From: Caulobacter sp. FWC26
GTDB taxonomy: Bacteria > Pseudomonadota > Alphaproteobacteria > Caulobacterales > Caulobacteraceae
Reading direction: 5' to 3'
Length of the DNA stretch: 64,000 nucleotides
NCBI RefSeq assembly: GCF_002742645.2
Contig: NZ_CP033875.1
Coordinates: 4,070,001-4,134,000, forward strand
Shown: positions 39,372 through 49,778 of the stretch, piece after piece
Layout: each line of letters starts with the position of its first letter
Position numbering within the stretch: position 1 is the first letter of the stretch
Program-made: the position numbers and the translations under genes
Notes under the pieces: generated by a model
The model's input: the letters and a program-made list of their open reading frames with translations, nothing else
Told to the model about the DNA's origin: nothing
The model's database searches: none

Positions 39372-40213
39372 CCGCCGTGAGCCTCGCCGATCTCCAGACT
39401 GAAATCGAAGCCGCCTGGGAAGCCCGCGCCGACGTTTCCGCCGCGACCACTGGTCCCGTCCGCACGGCCGTCGAAGAGGCTCTGCGCCTGCTCGACAGCG
39501 GCGAGGCCCGCGTCGCCGAGAAGATCGACGGCGAGTGGTTCACCCACCAGTGGCTAAAAAAGGCCGTGCTGCTGTCGTTCCGCCTGAACCCCAACGCCGT
39601 GATGCGCTCGGGCGCCTTGGGCGGCGGCGTGGGCCCGTGGTGGGACAAGGTGGCGAACAAGTTCGACGGCTGGGACGCGCCGCAGTTCGAAGCCGGCGGC
39701 TTCCGCGCCGTGCCGGGCGCGATCGTCCGTCGCGGCGCCCACATCGGCAAGAACGTCATCCTGATGCCCTCGTTCGTGAACATCGGCGGCTATGTCGACG
39801 AGGGCACGATGGTCGACACCTGGGTGACGGTCGGCTCGTGCGCCCAGATCGGCAAGAACGTTCACCTGTCCGGCGGCGTCGGCATTGGCGGGGTGTTGGA
39901 GCCGCTGCAGGCCAATCCGACCATCATTGAAGACAACTGCTTCATCGGCGCTCGCTCGGAAGTCGTCGAGGGCGTGGTCGTCGGCGAAGGCTCGGTCCTG
40001 TCGATGGGCGTTTTCATCAGCGCCTCGACCAAGATCGTCGACCGCAAGACCGGCGCCGTCCACATCGGCAAGGTGCCGCCGTACAGCGTGGTCGTGCCGG
40101 GCAACCTGCCCGACCCCAACGGCGGCCCAGGCCTGTACTGCGCCGTGATCGTGAAGACGGTGGACGCGCAGACGCGGTCGAAGACCTCGATCAACGACCT
40201 GCTGCGGGACTAG
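39368..40213 (+). CDS. dapD: 2,3,4,5-tetrahydropyridine-2,6-dicarboxylate N-succinyltransferase
   Basis: Lysine/diaminopimelate synthesis by the succinylase branch; trimeric left-handed beta-helix acyltransferase. 281 residues with hexapeptide repeats ([30 protein letters not shown]). The ATG overlaps the HAD gene stop. The desuccinylase dapE is also in the window, at 44.4 kb. Confidence 0.97.
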   Translation: MTAVSLADLQTEIEAAWEARADVSAATTGPVRTAVEEALRLLDSGEARVAEKIDGEWFTHQWLKKAVLLSFRLNPNAVMRSGALGGGVGPWWDKVANKFDGWDAPQFEAGGFRAVPGAIVRRGAHIGKNVILMPSFVNIGGYVDEGTMVDTWVTVGSCAQIGKNVHLSGGVGIGGVLEPLQANPTIIEDNCFIGARSEVVEGVVVGEGSVLSMGVFISASTKIVDRKTGAVHIGKVPPYSVVVPGNLPDPNGGPGLYCAVIVKTVDAQTRSKTSINDLLRD

Positions 40214-40264
40214 TCGAGTAAGCTGGACCACCCTAAGGTTGTCTCTTCGGCCGAGGAGACGATC

Positions 40265-40741
40265 TTGGACTACGCGAAGCTGCTGTTCGGCTTTGAAGGT
40301 CGCGCGACGCGCCTGACCTATTGGCGCATCCAGGTGATGCTCACGGCCGTTGGAGCCACGCTGTTCATCTTAGCGGCCTTCGGAACGATCGTGGGCGGCT
40401 GGCTAGGCGCCGTGCCGCTAGCCTTCATCCCACCCCTCCTGCTCACCGGCTTCTCGATCACGGTGCGCCGTCTGCATGACCGGGGGAAGGGCGTCCTCTG
40501 GGCGCTCTTCTTCCTTGTCGGTCCGTGGGTGCTTTTCGCCCCCGCTGGCACGCTGAGGGACGGCGCCAGCACGGGGGCGATCCTCGGCGCTTCGCTTCTG
40601 GCGCTGAGCGGCTTTGCGCTGGGCGCGTGGGGCTGGATCGAAATCGGCTTCGTGCGCGGAGCTCAAGGCGCTAACCGCTACGGGCCGCCGCCCTCTGAAT
40701 TGCGGCCAGGGGACTTCTTCAAGGCTGAAGCTAGGACCTGA
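40265..40741 (+). CDS. DUF805 membrane protein
   Basis: A 158-residue inner-membrane protein of the DUF805 family. It has the family opening (LLFGFEGRATRLTYWRIQV), a conserved ITVRRLHDRGKG loop near residue 67 and four membrane spans. Function unknown. The TTG start at 40265 has GAGGAGA upstream. The stop lies 4 bases from that of the convergent lipoprotein gene. Confidence 0.86.
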   Translation: MDYAKLLFGFEGRATRLTYWRIQVMLTAVGATLFILAAFGTIVGGWLGAVPLAFIPPLLLTGFSITVRRLHDRGKGVLWALFFLVGPWVLFAPAGTLRDGASTGAILGASLLALSGFALGAWGWIEIGFVRGAQGANRYGPPPSELRPGDFFKAEART

Positions 40742-40745
40742 CGCC

Positions 40746-41072
40746 CTACTTCGTCGCCTCGTTCAGTTGTTTCTTGCTCTCGGCCGCGCCTTCCTTGGCG
40801 TCCTGCTTGAACTCCTTGCCGGCTTCCTTGAGTTCCTGGCCGGCCTCGCCGACGGCCTCCTTCAGTTCCGCGCCCGTTTCCTTGGCGCTTTCCTTGATCG
40901 CGGTCCCCGCTTCCTTGACGTCAGGGTCATTGGCGATCTCGTGGGCCGCGTCCTTGACGTCGGCGGCGGCGGCCTTCGCGCCCTCCTTGACCTCCTGAGC
41001 ATGCTGGTCAGAGCAGGCCGCCATGGACAAGGCGGCGCCGACGGCGGCGATCACAAGCAGTTTCGAGCGCAT
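40746..41072 (-). CDS. Small lipoprotein with LEA-like Ala/Lys/Glu repeats
   Basis: A 108-residue lipoprotein. The signal is LLVIAAVGAALSMAAC with the lipobox Cys at 21. The mature part is an 11-residue-type repeat of Lys, Glu and Ala (VKEGAKAAAADVKDAAHEI, IKESAKETGAELKEAVGEAGQELKEAGKEFKQD), an amphipathic helix like late-embryogenesis-abundant stress proteins. The ATG at 41072 was preferred; an in-frame ATG at 41096 lacks a ribosome binding site. A sigma-T type promoter lies about 38-62 bases upstream, consistent with a desiccation or osmotic stress role in the envelope. Confidence 0.85.
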   Translation of the reverse strand: MRSKLLVIAAVGAALSMAACSDQHAQEVKEGAKAAAADVKDAAHEIANDPDVKEAGTAIKESAKETGAELKEAVGEAGQELKEAGKEFKQDAKEGAAESKKQLNEATK

Positions 41073-41109
41073 GGTCGAGTTCCCGGCTGGGTTCATGGGT
41101 CGGCTAGAT

Positions 41110-41134
41110 AACGAAAGGCCACGGCGCAGGTTCC
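41110..41134 (-). promoter_or_regulatory. Sigma-T (EcfG)-type promoter of the LEA-like lipoprotein gene
   Basis: On the minus strand GGAAC, 16 bases, CGTT: the same elements and spacing as the lovK promoter. It ends 37 bases before the lipoprotein ATG. Confidence 0.75.
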
Positions 41135-41178
41135 GGCCAGGCTTTGCGTCCCAGCGCCGGGACCGCTAAACCCCCGCC

Positions 41179-42105
41179 ATGCGCATCGCCTTTCTCGGCA
41201 CTCCCGATTTCGCCGTCACCTGCCTCGCCGAACTCGTCGCCTCGGGGCACGAGATCGCCTGCGTCTATTCCCAGCCCCCCGCGCCACGCGGACGCGGCCA
41301 AGAGCTGAAGCCCTCACCGGTCCACGCCTTCGCCGAGGGTCTGGGCCTACCGGTTCGTACGCCAGTCTCGATGAAGACCCCGGAGGAGATCGAGGCCTTC
41401 AAGGCCCTGGATCTCGACGCCGCGGTCGTGGTCGCCTTCGGCCAAATCCTGGTGAAGGACGTCCTGGAGGCGCCGCGCCACGGCTGCTTCAACCTGCACG
41501 CCAGCCTGCTGCCGCGTTGGCGGGGCGCCGCGCCGATCCAGCGGGCGATCATGGCCGGCGATGCGGTGACCGGCGTTCAGGTCATGCGGATGAGCGAGGG
41601 CCTCGACGAGGGCCCGATCCTGATGTCCGAGCAGGTGGCCATCGCCGACGATGACACGGCCGCCAGCCTGCACGACAAGTTGGCCGCCGTTGGCGCCCGC
41701 CTGCTGCCGGTCGCCCTTGCAGCGATCGAGCGCGAGGTCGTTCACGAAACTCCGCAGGCGAAGGACGGCGTCACCTACGCCAAGAAGATCAAGTCGGCCG
41801 AAGCCCGTATCGACTGGACCCGCCCAGCCGTCGAGGTCGATCGCCACATCCGCGGTCTCTCACCCTTCCCCGGCGCCTGGTTCGAGGCGCCGTCGGAGAA
41901 AGGTCCCGTCCGCGTGAAGGCCTTGCTGTCGCGTGTCGAGGCCGCCTCGGGCGCCGCTGGAACCGTGCTGGACGACAGCCTGCTGATCGCCTGCGGAGAC
42001 GGCTCCATCCGCCTGCTGAAGGCCCAGCGCGAGGGCAAGGGCGTGCAGGACGCTCAGGCCTTCACGCGTGGCTTCCCGCTCCCGATGGGAACGGTCCTGG
42101 CCTGA
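41179..42105 (+). CDS. fmt: Methionyl-tRNA formyltransferase
   Basis: Formylates initiator Met-tRNA using 10-formyl-tetrahydrofolate. 308 residues with [13 protein letters not shown] at the N-terminus, catalytic [17 protein letters not shown] near residue 107 and a C-terminal tRNA-binding domain. truA follows with a one-base overlap. The deformylase gene def is 4.7 kb away on the other strand. Confidence 0.97.
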   Translation: MRIAFLGTPDFAVTCLAELVASGHEIACVYSQPPAPRGRGQELKPSPVHAFAEGLGLPVRTPVSMKTPEEIEAFKALDLDAAVVVAFGQILVKDVLEAPRHGCFNLHASLLPRWRGAAPIQRAIMAGDAVTGVQVMRMSEGLDEGPILMSEQVAIADDDTAASLHDKLAAVGARLLPVALAAIEREVVHETPQAKDGVTYAKKIKSAEARIDWTRPAVEVDRHIRGLSPFPGAWFEAPSEKGPVRVKALLSRVEAASGAAGTVLDDSLLIACGDGSIRLLKAQREGKGVQDAQAFTRGFPLPMGTVLA

Positions 42106-42848
42106 TGCCCCGCTACCGCCTCCTCGTCGAGTATGACGGCCGCCCCTATGCCGGGTTCCAGGCCCAGGCGACCTTGCCCAGTGTGCAAGGCGCGATCGAG
42201 GCGGCGGTGAAGGCCTTCTGCGGGCAGGACGTGCGTATCGCCGCCGCCGGCCGCACCGACACAGGCGTCCACGCCACCGGCCAGGTCGTCCATGTCGATC
42301 TCGAAAAGGACTGGCCGGCCCAGACGGTGTTCAACGCCCTCAACGCCCACCTGACCCGCGAGGCGGTCTCGATCCTCTCGGCCGAGGTGGCGGAGGGGGA
42401 CTGGCACGCCCGCTTCTCGGCCAATGAGCGGCGCTACCTCTATCGGATCCTCAACCGTCGCGCCCCGCCGGCCCTGGACAAGGGCCGGGTCTGGCACATG
42501 AAGAAGGAGCTCGACCACGAGGCCATGCACGCGGCGGCCCAGCATCTGATCGGCCTGCACGACTTCACCACCTTCCGCGACATGCACTGCCAGGCGAAGA
42601 GCCCAGTGAAGACTCTGGACGTCGCCCGCGTGCGCCGGGTCGGCGAGGAGATTCACCTCGACTTCGAGGCACGGTCCTTCCTGCACCGCCAGGTCCGCTC
42701 GATGACCGGCACCCTGGTCGAGGTCGGCGCGGGACGTTGGACGGTGGACGATGTGAAGGCGGCGCTGGAGGCCAGGGACCGCCGGGAATGCGGACCCGTC
42801 GCGCCGGCCGATGGGCTGTATCTGGTCGGCGTCGGGTACGGCGACTAA
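42105..42848 (+). CDS. truA: tRNA pseudouridine(38-40) synthase
   Basis: Modifies U38-U40 of the tRNA anticodon arm. 247 residues; catalytic Asp in [15 protein letters not shown] near residue 53, plus [14 protein letters not shown] near 190. The ATG overlaps the fmt stop (TGATG). The last codons overlap by four bases the stop of the convergent reductase gene. Confidence 0.97.
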   Translation: MPRYRLLVEYDGRPYAGFQAQATLPSVQGAIEAAVKAFCGQDVRIAAAGRTDTGVHATGQVVHVDLEKDWPAQTVFNALNAHLTREAVSILSAEVAEGDWHARFSANERRYLYRILNRRAPPALDKGRVWHMKKELDHEAMHAAAQHLIGLHDFTTFRDMHCQAKSPVKTLDVARVRRVGEEIHLDFEARSFLHRQVRSMTGTLVEVGAGRWTVDDVKAALEARDRRECGPVAPADGLYLVGVGYGD

Positions 42849-43435
42849 CTCGCGGCGGCGCCCAGCTTCCTCATCCGCTCCAACCACCGGGTCCGGCCGC
42901 CGGCGCCGATGGCCTCGACGCCGCCGACGATCGACGCGCGGGCCGGCTTGACGCCCGCGAGCATGAAGACGCCCTGCGTCACCGCCTTGAGGCCGTGCGA
43001 CCCGAAGACGATCCGGAAGATCGCCCCGGGCATGCCCATGGTCAGCACCATGCGCGCCGTGCGACCCGAGAGCTTCGAGTTCCAGCCCTTGGGACCGACC
43101 TCAAATCCGAACCCGCCCCGAAACACCTGCTCCAGCGCGGCCTTGAGCTTGGCCGGCACCCCGCCCAGCCAGAGGGGGAAGACCAGCACCAGATGGTCCG
43201 CCCAAAGGATGTCCGCGCGAAGATCTCGGATCAGGCGGGGAATGTCGTCCACTTGGAAAGCCGCCTGGCTTTCCAGCAAGGGTACGTCCATCGGGCCGAT
43301 GTCGGCGCGACGCACCTCATGCCCCGCCTCCGCCGCCCCATTTGCATAGGCCTCGGCGAGCGCCCGGCAAAAGCGTTCAGGGGCGGGGTCGGGATGGCCG
43401 ACCAGAAGCAGAATCCGATGGCGTGTCGCGGTCAT
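42845..43435 (-). CDS. Flavodoxin-fold NAD(P)H dehydrogenase (quinone)
   Basis: A 196-residue flavoprotein of the NQO1/KefF-like flavodoxin_2 family. Segments: [22 protein letters not shown] near the N-terminus, [27 protein letters not shown] near residue 83 (FMN site) and a following GKxA-like loop altered to [14 protein letters not shown]. Likely two-electron reduction of quinones; donor and substrate unknown. Confidence 0.87.
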   Translation of the reverse strand: MTATRHRILLLVGHPDPAPERFCRALAEAYANGAAEAGHEVRRADIGPMDVPLLESQAAFQVDDIPRLIRDLRADILWADHLVLVFPLWLGGVPAKLKAALEQVFRGGFGFEVGPKGWNSKLSGRTARMVLTMGMPGAIFRIVFGSHGLKAVTQGVFMLAGVKPARASIVGGVEAIGAGGRTRWLERMRKLGAAAS

Positions 43436-43487
43436 GGGTCACAGCTTGACCTGGGGCCGCCGTCCGCACCTTGACCCTGATCAAGCC

Positions 43488-44408
43488 CTACAGCACCGAG
43501 CAGTTGGTGATCTGGCTGAACGCCTCCAGCGCCGCCGTGCCAACCACGCTCGTCCCGAACCGATCCAGCTCCGGCGACCAGACCGCGACCGTCGCCTTGC
43601 CAGGAATGACCGCGACGATGCCGCCGCCCACCCCGCTCTTGGCCGGCAAGCCGACGCGATAGGCGAAACTGCCGACGCTGTCATAGATGCCGCAGGTCAG
43701 CAGCAGGGCGTTAAGGCGGCGGGTCAGGCGCTCGGGGAACACCGTCTCCTGGGCGATCGGCGAGAAGCCGCCGGCGGCCAGCGGCAGGAAGGCGCGGGCC
43801 AGCTGGCGACAGCTCATGGTCAGCGCGCACTGGCGGCAATAGGCGGCGACCACCGCCTCCGGGTCATGGGTGATGGTGCCCTTGCCGCGCATCAGGCTGG
43901 CGATGGCGCGGTTCTGCCAGGCATGCGCCAGTTCTGAGGTCGCCACCGCCGAGTCGATCTCCAGCCGCTCATCGCAGAGGAAACCTGCGAAGTCGCGGAC
44001 CAGCGCCGCCGGATCGCGGGTGACGTCCATCAGCACATCGGTCACCGCCAGGGCGCCCGCGTTGATGAACGGATTGCGCGGCACGCCCTGCTCGGCCTCC
44101 AGCAGCGACAGGTGGTTGAACGGGGTGCCGGACGGCTCCTTGCCGACCCGCGTCCAGGTCTCGTCGCCCAGCCGGTTCAAGGCGAGGCCGAGGGCGAAGA
44201 CCTTGGTGATGCTCTGGACCGAAAAGCCCTCGTCTGCGTCGCCGATGACGTGTTCGCCGCCATCGACCGTGCGGACGGCCATACCGAACTTCGTTCCCGG
44301 CACGATCGCGAGTTGGGGGATGTAGTCGGCCGGTCGGCCCTTGCCGAAATGCGGCTTCACCAGTACGGCCACCTCGGCCAAGACATCGGGGATCGAGAGC
44401 GCCTTCAT
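43488..44408 (-). CDS. glsA: Glutaminase
   Basis: Hydrolyses glutamine to glutamate and ammonia; beta-lactamase-like serine fold. 306 residues with catalytic SVQSITKVFAL (SxxK) near residue 63, RNPFINAGALAV near 108 and GIYDSVGSFAYRVGLPAKSGVGGGI near 240. 17 bases after dapE, likely one transcript. The ATG at 44408 gives the conserved N-terminus. Confidence 0.95.
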   Translation of the reverse strand: MKALSIPDVLAEVAVLVKPHFGKGRPADYIPQLAIVPGTKFGMAVRTVDGGEHVIGDADEGFSVQSITKVFALGLALNRLGDETWTRVGKEPSGTPFNHLSLLEAEQGVPRNPFINAGALAVTDVLMDVTRDPAALVRDFAGFLCDERLEIDSAVATSELAHAWQNRAIASLMRGKGTITHDPEAVVAAYCRQCALTMSCRQLARAFLPLAAGGFSPIAQETVFPERLTRRLNALLLTCGIYDSVGSFAYRVGLPAKSGVGGGIVAVIPGKATVAVWSPELDRFGTSVVGTAALEAFSQITNCSVL

Positions 44409-44425
44409 CCTCGTCCCCGCTCGGC

Positions 44426-45586
44426 TCAGGCGAAGGCCGCGAAGTAGCGGTTGACCAGCGCCTGGTAGGCGTCGGCCAGTTGGCGGACTTCCTCCACCGG
44501 AACGCGCTCGTCGACCTGGTGCATGGTCGAGCCAACCAGGCCGAACTCGACGACCGGACACAGGGCCCGGATGAAGCGGGCGTCGCTGGTGCCGCCGGTG
44601 GTCGACAGCTCCGGCGCGCGACCGGTGGCGTCGCTGACGGCGGCGACGATCACGTCGGTGAAGGCGCCCGGCTCGGTCAGGAAGGCCTCGCCGCTGATCT
44701 TGCACAGCGCGCTGGCGGTCCCGTCGAAGCCTTCCGCCGCCTTGACGCACTCGGCCTCGATCCAGGCGGCCAGGTCCTTGCCCTTGTGGGCCGGGTTGAA
44801 GCGGATGTTCACGCGCGCCTTGGCCGAGGCCGGGATGACGTTGGTGGCGGTGTTGCCCACGTCGATCGTGGTGATTTCCAGGTTCGACGGCTGGAAGCCA
44901 GTATAGCCCTCGTCCAGCACCCGCGCCTTCAGGCCCGACAGGATATCGACCAGCACGGGAACCGGATTGGCCGCCCGGTGCGGATAGGCCACGTGGCCCT
45001 GGCGGCCCTCAACCGTAATCCAGGCGTTGATGCTGCCGCGACGGCCGATCTTGACCATGTCGCCCAGGAGGTTGGCCGAGGTCGGCTCGCCGACGATGCA
45101 GTGGTCGATGATCTCGCCCTCGGCGGCCAGGGCCTCGACGACCTTGACCGTACCGTCCTCGGCCACGCCCTCTTCGTCGCCGGTGATCAGGAAGCTGATC
45201 GAACCCGGATGCTCAGGGATCTTGGCGACGGCGGCGACAAAGGCGGCGATGGCCGACTTCATGTCGACTGCGCCGCGACCGAACAGCACCCCGTCCTTGA
45301 TCTGCGCCTCAAACGGTCCGGCGGTCCAGGCCGCGTCGTCGCCGACGGGCACAACGTCGGTATGGCCCGCAAAACACAGGTTCGGCCGCGCCGTCCCGCG
45401 CCGGGCGTAGAGGTTCTCGATCTCGCCGAATTTCATGCGGCGACAGGCGAAACCCAGCGCCTCCAGTTGCCGCTGCAGCGTGTCCATCGCCCCCGCATCG
45501 GCCGGCGTCACCGATGGGCGCCGGATCAGGGCCTGGGCGAGCGCGACGGGATCGATGCTGACGGAAACGGGCGCGGGACTGGTCAT
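44426..45586 (-). CDS. dapE: Succinyl-diaminopimelate desuccinylase
   Basis: Zinc metallohydrolase releasing L,L-diaminopimelate in lysine and cell-wall synthesis. 386 residues; FAGHTDVVP near residue 75 (metal His/Asp), TGDEEG near 142 and GGTSDARFI near 332 match the M20 family. The start at 45586 follows from family alignment; the open frame upstream overlaps the divergent cupin gene. It pairs with dapD at 39.4 kb. Confidence 0.96.
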   Translation of the reverse strand: MTSPAPVSVSIDPVALAQALIRRPSVTPADAGAMDTLQRQLEALGFACRRMKFGEIENLYARRGTARPNLCFAGHTDVVPVGDDAAWTAGPFEAQIKDGVLFGRGAVDMKSAIAAFVAAVAKIPEHPGSISFLITGDEEGVAEDGTVKVVEALAAEGEIIDHCIVGEPTSANLLGDMVKIGRRGSINAWITVEGRQGHVAYPHRAANPVPVLVDILSGLKARVLDEGYTGFQPSNLEITTIDVGNTATNVIPASAKARVNIRFNPAHKGKDLAAWIEAECVKAAEGFDGTASALCKISGEAFLTEPGAFTDVIVAAVSDATGRAPELSTTGGTSDARFIRALCPVVEFGLVGSTMHQVDERVPVEEVRQLADAYQALVNRYFAAFA

Positions 45587-45650
45587 GATGCAGGCTTTAG
45601 GCTTCCCTCCGGGCCGACGCAAATTCGGCACGCTTGTTCCAAGGTAGGTC

Positions 45651-46130
45651 ATGCCCAAGATCGATCTCGCCACCGCCCCCACCCGCGTCGGCACGGCCTA
45701 TCCCGCGCCGTTCGACCAGCCCTGCCTGAAGCGTCACCGCACCAAGCTGGGCGACGCGGTCGGGCTAGACCAGTTCGGCGTCAACCTCCTGCGCCTGCCG
45801 CCCGGCGCCTGGTCCAGTCAGCGCCACTGGCACACGGCCGAGGATGAATTCACCTGGGTGGTCGAGGGTGAGGTCGTGCTGGTCGAGAACGACGGTGAGA
45901 CCGTGCTGCGGGCCGGCGACTGCGCTGGCTTCAAGGCCGGCGTCGCCAACGGCCACTGCTTCCAGAACCGCTCGGATCGGGACGCGGTACTGCTGGAAGT
46001 TGGGTCCCGACGGCCGGAGGAGGACGGCTGCGACTATCCAGATATCGACCTGGTGCTGCGGGAGGGGGAGAGTGTGTATCGGCATCGCGATGGGACGCCC
46101 TACGACACCGAGCACGGCCGCCAGCGCTAG
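45651..46130 (+). CDS. Cupin-domain protein
   Basis: A 159-residue single-domain cupin. The metal motif [19 protein letters not shown] lies near residue 61 and the second motif ([18 protein letters not shown]) near 88. Similar proteins bind sugars or nucleotide derivatives, but no activity can be assigned. Divergent from dapE with a 64-base gap. Confidence 0.85.
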   Translation: MPKIDLATAPTRVGTAYPAPFDQPCLKRHRTKLGDAVGLDQFGVNLLRLPPGAWSSQRHWHTAEDEFTWVVEGEVVLVENDGETVLRAGDCAGFKAGVANGHCFQNRSDRDAVLLEVGSRRPEEDGCDYPDIDLVLREGESVYRHRDGTPYDTEHGRQR

Positions 46131-46144
46131 CTCTTGGACGAGGC

Positions 46145-46777
46145 CTAGAACACCGCCAATTGGGCGGCGAAGGCGCGCTGGAAAGCGGGCCTCGCCTCGG
46201 CGCGCTCCACATAGGCCGCCAGGTTCGGGTAGTCCCCTAGCAGACTAGCCCCCGCCGGACGGCGAAGCACCGTGACCATCATCAGGTCGCCGACGCCGAA
46301 AGGGCCGTCCAGCCAATCGGCGTCGCCAAGCCGCTGGGAAAGGTCCGCAAGACGCAGACGCACCTCTTGTTCCAAGACTGGCTGGCGGGCCGCGAACCAG
46401 GGTTCGCCGCGCTCCAGCAGGCTCGAACGTTCGCGCTCGACGATCGGCGGCTGCACGGTGCTGACGGCGGCGAACATCCATGCGATCGCGCGGGCCCGGG
46501 CCTCGGGTTCAGACGGCAGCAAGCCAGGATGGGTCTCGGCGATGTTCAGCACGATCGCCCCGGACTCGAACAGGACAAGGCCGTCCGCCTCGTAGGTCGG
46601 GATCTGACCGAACGGTTGTAGCGACTTGTGCCCAGGCGCTTTCATCTCGCCGAAGGTCACCAGCCGGACTTCATAGGGCTGGCCCACCTCCTCCAGCGCC
46701 CAGCGCACCGGCATGTCCCGCGCGAGGCCGCGTCCGCGATCAGGCGAACTCTTGAAGGCGGTCAGGATGGGGGTCAT
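46145..46777 (-). CDS. Glutathione S-transferase family protein
   Basis: A 210-residue GST with an N-terminal thioredoxin-like domain (VRWALEEVGQPYEVRLV, FGQIPTYEADGLVLFESGAIVLNIAE) and helical C-terminal domain (PFGVGDLMMVTVLRR). Substrate unknown. An ATG ten codons upstream is in frame; 46777 is preferred because MTPILTAF is a usual GST start. Its stop faces the cupin stop at 14 bases. Confidence 0.86.
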   Translation of the reverse strand: MTPILTAFKSSPDRGRGLARDMPVRWALEEVGQPYEVRLVTFGEMKAPGHKSLQPFGQIPTYEADGLVLFESGAIVLNIAETHPGLLPSEPEARARAIAWMFAAVSTVQPPIVERERSSLLERGEPWFAARQPVLEQEVRLRLADLSQRLGDADWLDGPFGVGDLMMVTVLRRPAGASLLGDYPNLAAYVERAEARPAFQRAFAAQLAVF

Positions 46778-46837
46778 CGGCTCGTCTCCTGGTCCTTGGT
46801 AGCCCAAGGACGGCCGGACGACGAGAACGCCGACAAT

Positions 46838-47359
46838 CTAGGCCGCGCGGCGAGCCTTTTTCACCTTGGCCATGGCGCGGTCGCGGCGCAGGCGCGAGAG
46901 GTGGTCGATGAAGAGCACGCCTTCCAGGTGGTCCATCTCGTGCTGGATGCAGACCGCGAACAGGCCCTCGGCTTCCTCGACGATCGTCTCGCCCTGGTAG
47001 TTCATGTAGCGCAGAGTAACCTTGGCCGGGCGCTCGACCTCGTCATAGTACTCGGGCACCGACAGGCAGCCTTCTTCATAGCCCTGCAGGTCCTCGGACG
47101 AGGCCAGGATCTCGGGATTGACGAAGTAGCGCGGCGCCTTGTCCTCGCCCTCTCGGGCCAGGTCCATGACGATCACGCGGACGGGCTCGCCGATCTGCAC
47201 GGCGGCCAAACCGATGCCGGGGGCGTCGTACATGGTCTCCAGCATGTCATCCATCAGGGCGCGCAGCTCGTCGGTGACGGCCTCCACCGGGGTGGAAACC
47301 TTCTTCAGGACCGCCAGGTCGGCGGCGTTATCGACGGTGAGGATGCGACGGATGGCCAT
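46838..47359 (-). CDS. def: Peptide deformylase
   Basis: Removes the formyl group from nascent proteins. 173 residues with all three motifs: [10 protein letters not shown] near residue 47, [10 protein letters not shown] near 93 and [12 protein letters not shown] near 137 (metal Cys and two His). It starts 8 bases after rmuC on the same strand. Confidence 0.97.
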   Translation of the reverse strand: MAIRRILTVDNAADLAVLKKVSTPVEAVTDELRALMDDMLETMYDAPGIGLAAVQIGEPVRVIVMDLAREGEDKAPRYFVNPEILASSEDLQGYEEGCLSVPEYYDEVERPAKVTLRYMNYQGETIVEEAEGLFAVCIQHEMDHLEGVLFIDHLSRLRRDRAMAKVKKARRAA

Positions 47360-47367
47360 GATGTTGG

Positions 47368-48657
47368 TCAGGTAGGCGTGTCATTCCCGAGGGTCAAGGT
47401 GGGAGATTGTCCCACGGCCTTCAGCTTGGTCAAAGGCCGCACGGCCTGATCGACCATCGGCGGCTCGGGGATCTCCTTGCCTTCGTGATCGACGGACAGA
47501 TCCTCGAAGCGGCGGGCCTGGGTCAGGACCTGACTCTCCAGCGAGCCGACGAACTGGTTGTACTTGCCCACGGCGCTTTCCAGCGCCTTGCCCATGGCGC
47601 CCGCGTGCGCGCCCATGACCGAGACGCGCTTGTAGAGCTCGCGGCCGACCTCGACGATACGGGCGGCGTTCTTGGCCTGGTCCTCGGCCCGCCAGCCATA
47701 GGCGACGGCCTTGCAGAGCGCGAACAGGGTCGTGGGCGTGACCAGGACCACGCGGCGGTCCATCGCCTCGGCCATCAGCTCGGGCAGGCGATCCAGGGCG
47801 GCGGCCAGGAAGCCGTCGCCGGGCACGAACATCGCCACGAAGTCCGGCGAACCCTCACCGGCGAACTGGTCCCAATAGGCCTTGGACGACAGGCCCTGCA
47901 TGTGGCTCCGGACGCTCTGGGCGTGGCGGGCCATGGCCGCTTCGCGCAGGACATCGTCGGTGGCTTCCTGGGCCTCCAGAAAGGCGTTCAGCGAGCACTT
48001 GGCGTCGATCACGAACACCCCGCCGCCAGGCAGGGTGACCTTAACGTCGGGCCGGCGGCGGCCCTCGTCGCTGTCGACGCTAAACTGCTCCTGGAAATCA
48101 AAGCGGCTGTTGAGGCCAGCGGCCTCCAGCACGTTGCGCAGGGTCTGCTCGCCCCAGCGGCCCTGGACCCCCGCTCCGCGCCGCAGGGCGGCCGACAGTT
48201 TCCGGGCCTCGGCCTGGGTGGCGGTCGAGGCCTCCAGGAGGGCGGTGATCTGGGCCTTGAGGCCGCCGGTCTCTTCGGCGCGGGCCTTCTCCACGGCGGT
48301 GACCTGGGCCTCGAACTTGGCCAGGGTCTCGGCCACCGGCTTGAGTTGAGCCTCCAGCCGGGCCTCGGCGAGGCGCTCGCGGCTCTTGGCGTTCTCGTCC
48401 GCGCGCTTGATCAGCTGCTCGGCGATGGCGTTGGCGCTCTGGGCGGCCTGGGCCTTGATCAGCTCGATCTGGGTGGCGCTTTGATCCTCGAGCAGGCGAT
48501 GGCGCTCCTCGGCCTGGGTCAGGCGTTCGTTCAGCAGCCAGGCCTGGGCCTCGGCTTTGGCGGCCCGGCGTTGCGCCGCGACGGCCCACAGCCCCAGGGC
48601 CACGGCGGCCAGGGCGAAGACGAGGGCCAGGATCAGGAACGGATCGGAAAAGTTCAT
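47368..48657 (-). CDS. rmuC: RmuC-family DNA recombination protein
   Basis: Inner-membrane-anchored predicted nuclease-fold protein that limits DNA inversions and rearrangement. 429 residues: one N-terminal membrane span (about 8-27), a long coiled coil (30-165), and the RmuC domain (about 165-390) with [16 protein letters not shown] and [12 protein letters not shown]. Confidence 0.93.
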   Translation of the reverse strand: MNFSDPFLILALVFALAAVALGLWAVAAQRRAAKAEAQAWLLNERLTQAEERHRLLEDQSATQIELIKAQAAQSANAIAEQLIKRADENAKSRERLAEARLEAQLKPVAETLAKFEAQVTAVEKARAEETGGLKAQITALLEASTATQAEARKLSAALRRGAGVQGRWGEQTLRNVLEAAGLNSRFDFQEQFSVDSDEGRRRPDVKVTLPGGGVFVIDAKCSLNAFLEAQEATDDVLREAAMARHAQSVRSHMQGLSSKAYWDQFAGEGSPDFVAMFVPGDGFLAAALDRLPELMAEAMDRRVVLVTPTTLFALCKAVAYGWRAEDQAKNAARIVEVGRELYKRVSVMGAHAGAMGKALESAVGKYNQFVGSLESQVLTQARRFEDLSVDHEGKEIPEPPMVDQAVRPLTKLKAVGQSPTLTLGNDTPT

Positions 48658-48696
48658 GCTCCGTTCTTAGCCGGAGTCTATCGCTCCCGGAAGGGT

Positions 48697-49299
48697 CTAG
48701 GCCGGCCGTCGCGCGCGCAAAGCCTGGGCGATGGTGCCATCGTCCAGCCAGTCGAGGTCGCCGCCGACCGGCACGCCGCGCGCCAGCATGGTCACCGGCA
48801 CATTGGTCTGGGCCAGGCGGTCGGCGATGTAGTGGGCGGTCGTCTGGCCGTCGACCGTGGCCGGCAAGGCCAGGATCACCTCGGCCACCTCGCCGCCGCT
48901 GACCCGCGCGACCAGCTCACTGATCCGCAAGGCCTCGGGGCCGACGCCGTCCAGGGCTGACAGCAGGCCGCCCAAGACGTGGTAGCGCCCCTTGAACGAG
49001 CCGCCGCGCTCCATGGCCCAGACCGAGCCGACCTCCTCGACCACGCATAGCAGGCGGCCGTCGCGAGTGGCGTCGATGCAGATCGCGCAGGGATCCGAAA
49101 CGTCCAGAGAACCGCAGACCGAGCACGTCCTGACCTTGGCCTGCGCCTCGGCCATGGCCAGGGCCAGCGGCGCCAGCAGCGTGTCCCGCTTCTTCAGAAG
49201 AGCCAGGGCCGCCCGCCGGCCCGAGCGCGGACCCAGGCCCGGCAGCTTGGACAGCAGGGCGATCAGGCGCTCAATCTCGGGTCCGGCGGACGAGGCCAA
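48697..49299 (-). CDS. recR: Recombination mediator RecR
   Basis: Works with RecF/RecO to load RecA on gapped DNA. 200 residues: helix-hairpin-helix [14 protein letters not shown] near 19, C4 zinc finger [16 protein letters not shown] near 58 and a Toprim domain with [14 protein letters not shown]. It follows ybaB by 2 bases, in the conserved dnaX-ybaB-recR order. Confidence 0.96.
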   Translation of the reverse strand: MASSAGPEIERLIALLSKLPGLGPRSGRRAALALLKKRDTLLAPLALAMAEAQAKVRTCSVCGSLDVSDPCAICIDATRDGRLLCVVEEVGSVWAMERGGSFKGRYHVLGGLLSALDGVGPEALRISELVARVSGGEVAEVILALPATVDGQTTAHYIADRLAQTNVPVTMLARGVPVGGDLDWLDDGTIAQALRARRPA

Positions 49300-49301
49300 G
49301 A

Positions 49302-49631
49302 CTAGAACTTCATCCCGGGCAGGCCGCCCATCAGGCCCGCCATCGGACCGGCGGCGTCCTGCATCATCTGGGCCTGCTTGGCGTCGAGCTTCTTCTTGGC
49401 GTCGGCGTGGGCGGCGACGATCAGATCGGCGATCACCTCGCCCTCGCCGGGCTCGATCAGGCTTTCGTCCAGCACCACCTTGGCCAGCTCGCCCGTGCCC
49501 TTCAGCGTCACCGTCACCATGCCGCCGCCAGAGGTCCCCTCGACGGTGCTCTCGGCTAGGCGCGCCTGGGCGTCCTGGAGCTTCTGCTGCATGGCCTGGG
49601 CCTGCTTCATCAGGCCGCCGAGGTCTTTCAT
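49302..49631 (-). CDS. ybaB: YbaB/EbfC nucleoid-associated protein
   Basis: Small DNA-binding dimer of 109 residues, conserved between dnaX and rec[23 protein letters not shown] forms the N-terminal helix. The ATG at 49631 follows GGAGACCAAG; a second ATG five codons upstream carries no better signal. Confidence 0.93.
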   Translation of the reverse strand: MKDLGGLMKQAQAMQQKLQDAQARLAESTVEGTSGGGMVTVTLKGTGELAKVVLDESLIEPGEGEVIADLIVAAHADAKKKLDAKQAQMMQDAAGPMAGLMGGLPGMKF

Positions 49632-49655
49632 GATCTTGGTCTCCAATTTCGAATT

Positions 49656-49770
49656 CCCCTCCTTTCGATGGGAGGGGTAGGGGGTGGGGTGATGTGGCGG
49701 TCGATGTAGCGCATACCCGCCACCTCGGCAGTCACCCTATCCCTCCCCTTCCCCCATCAACGGGGAAGGG
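49656..49770. repeat. Three-stem palindromic element between dnaX and ybaB
   Basis: Left hairpin CCCCTCC/GGAGGGG (49656-49677); central imperfect stem GGGTGA..GTGGCGG (49687-49700) with CCGCCAC..TCACCC (49717-49737); right hairpin CCCTTCCCC/GGGGAAGGG (49746-49770). It resembles a small mobile or REP-like unit inside the dnaX-ybaB-recR operon. Confidence 0.7.
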
Positions 49771-49778
49771 AAAATGGT

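Noticed and set aside
45616..45640. GGAAC-N16-CGTC facing dapE, near match to the sigma-T promoter
   Set aside because: The -10 element has CGTC in place of CGTT; one mismatch in a four-base box is not enough.
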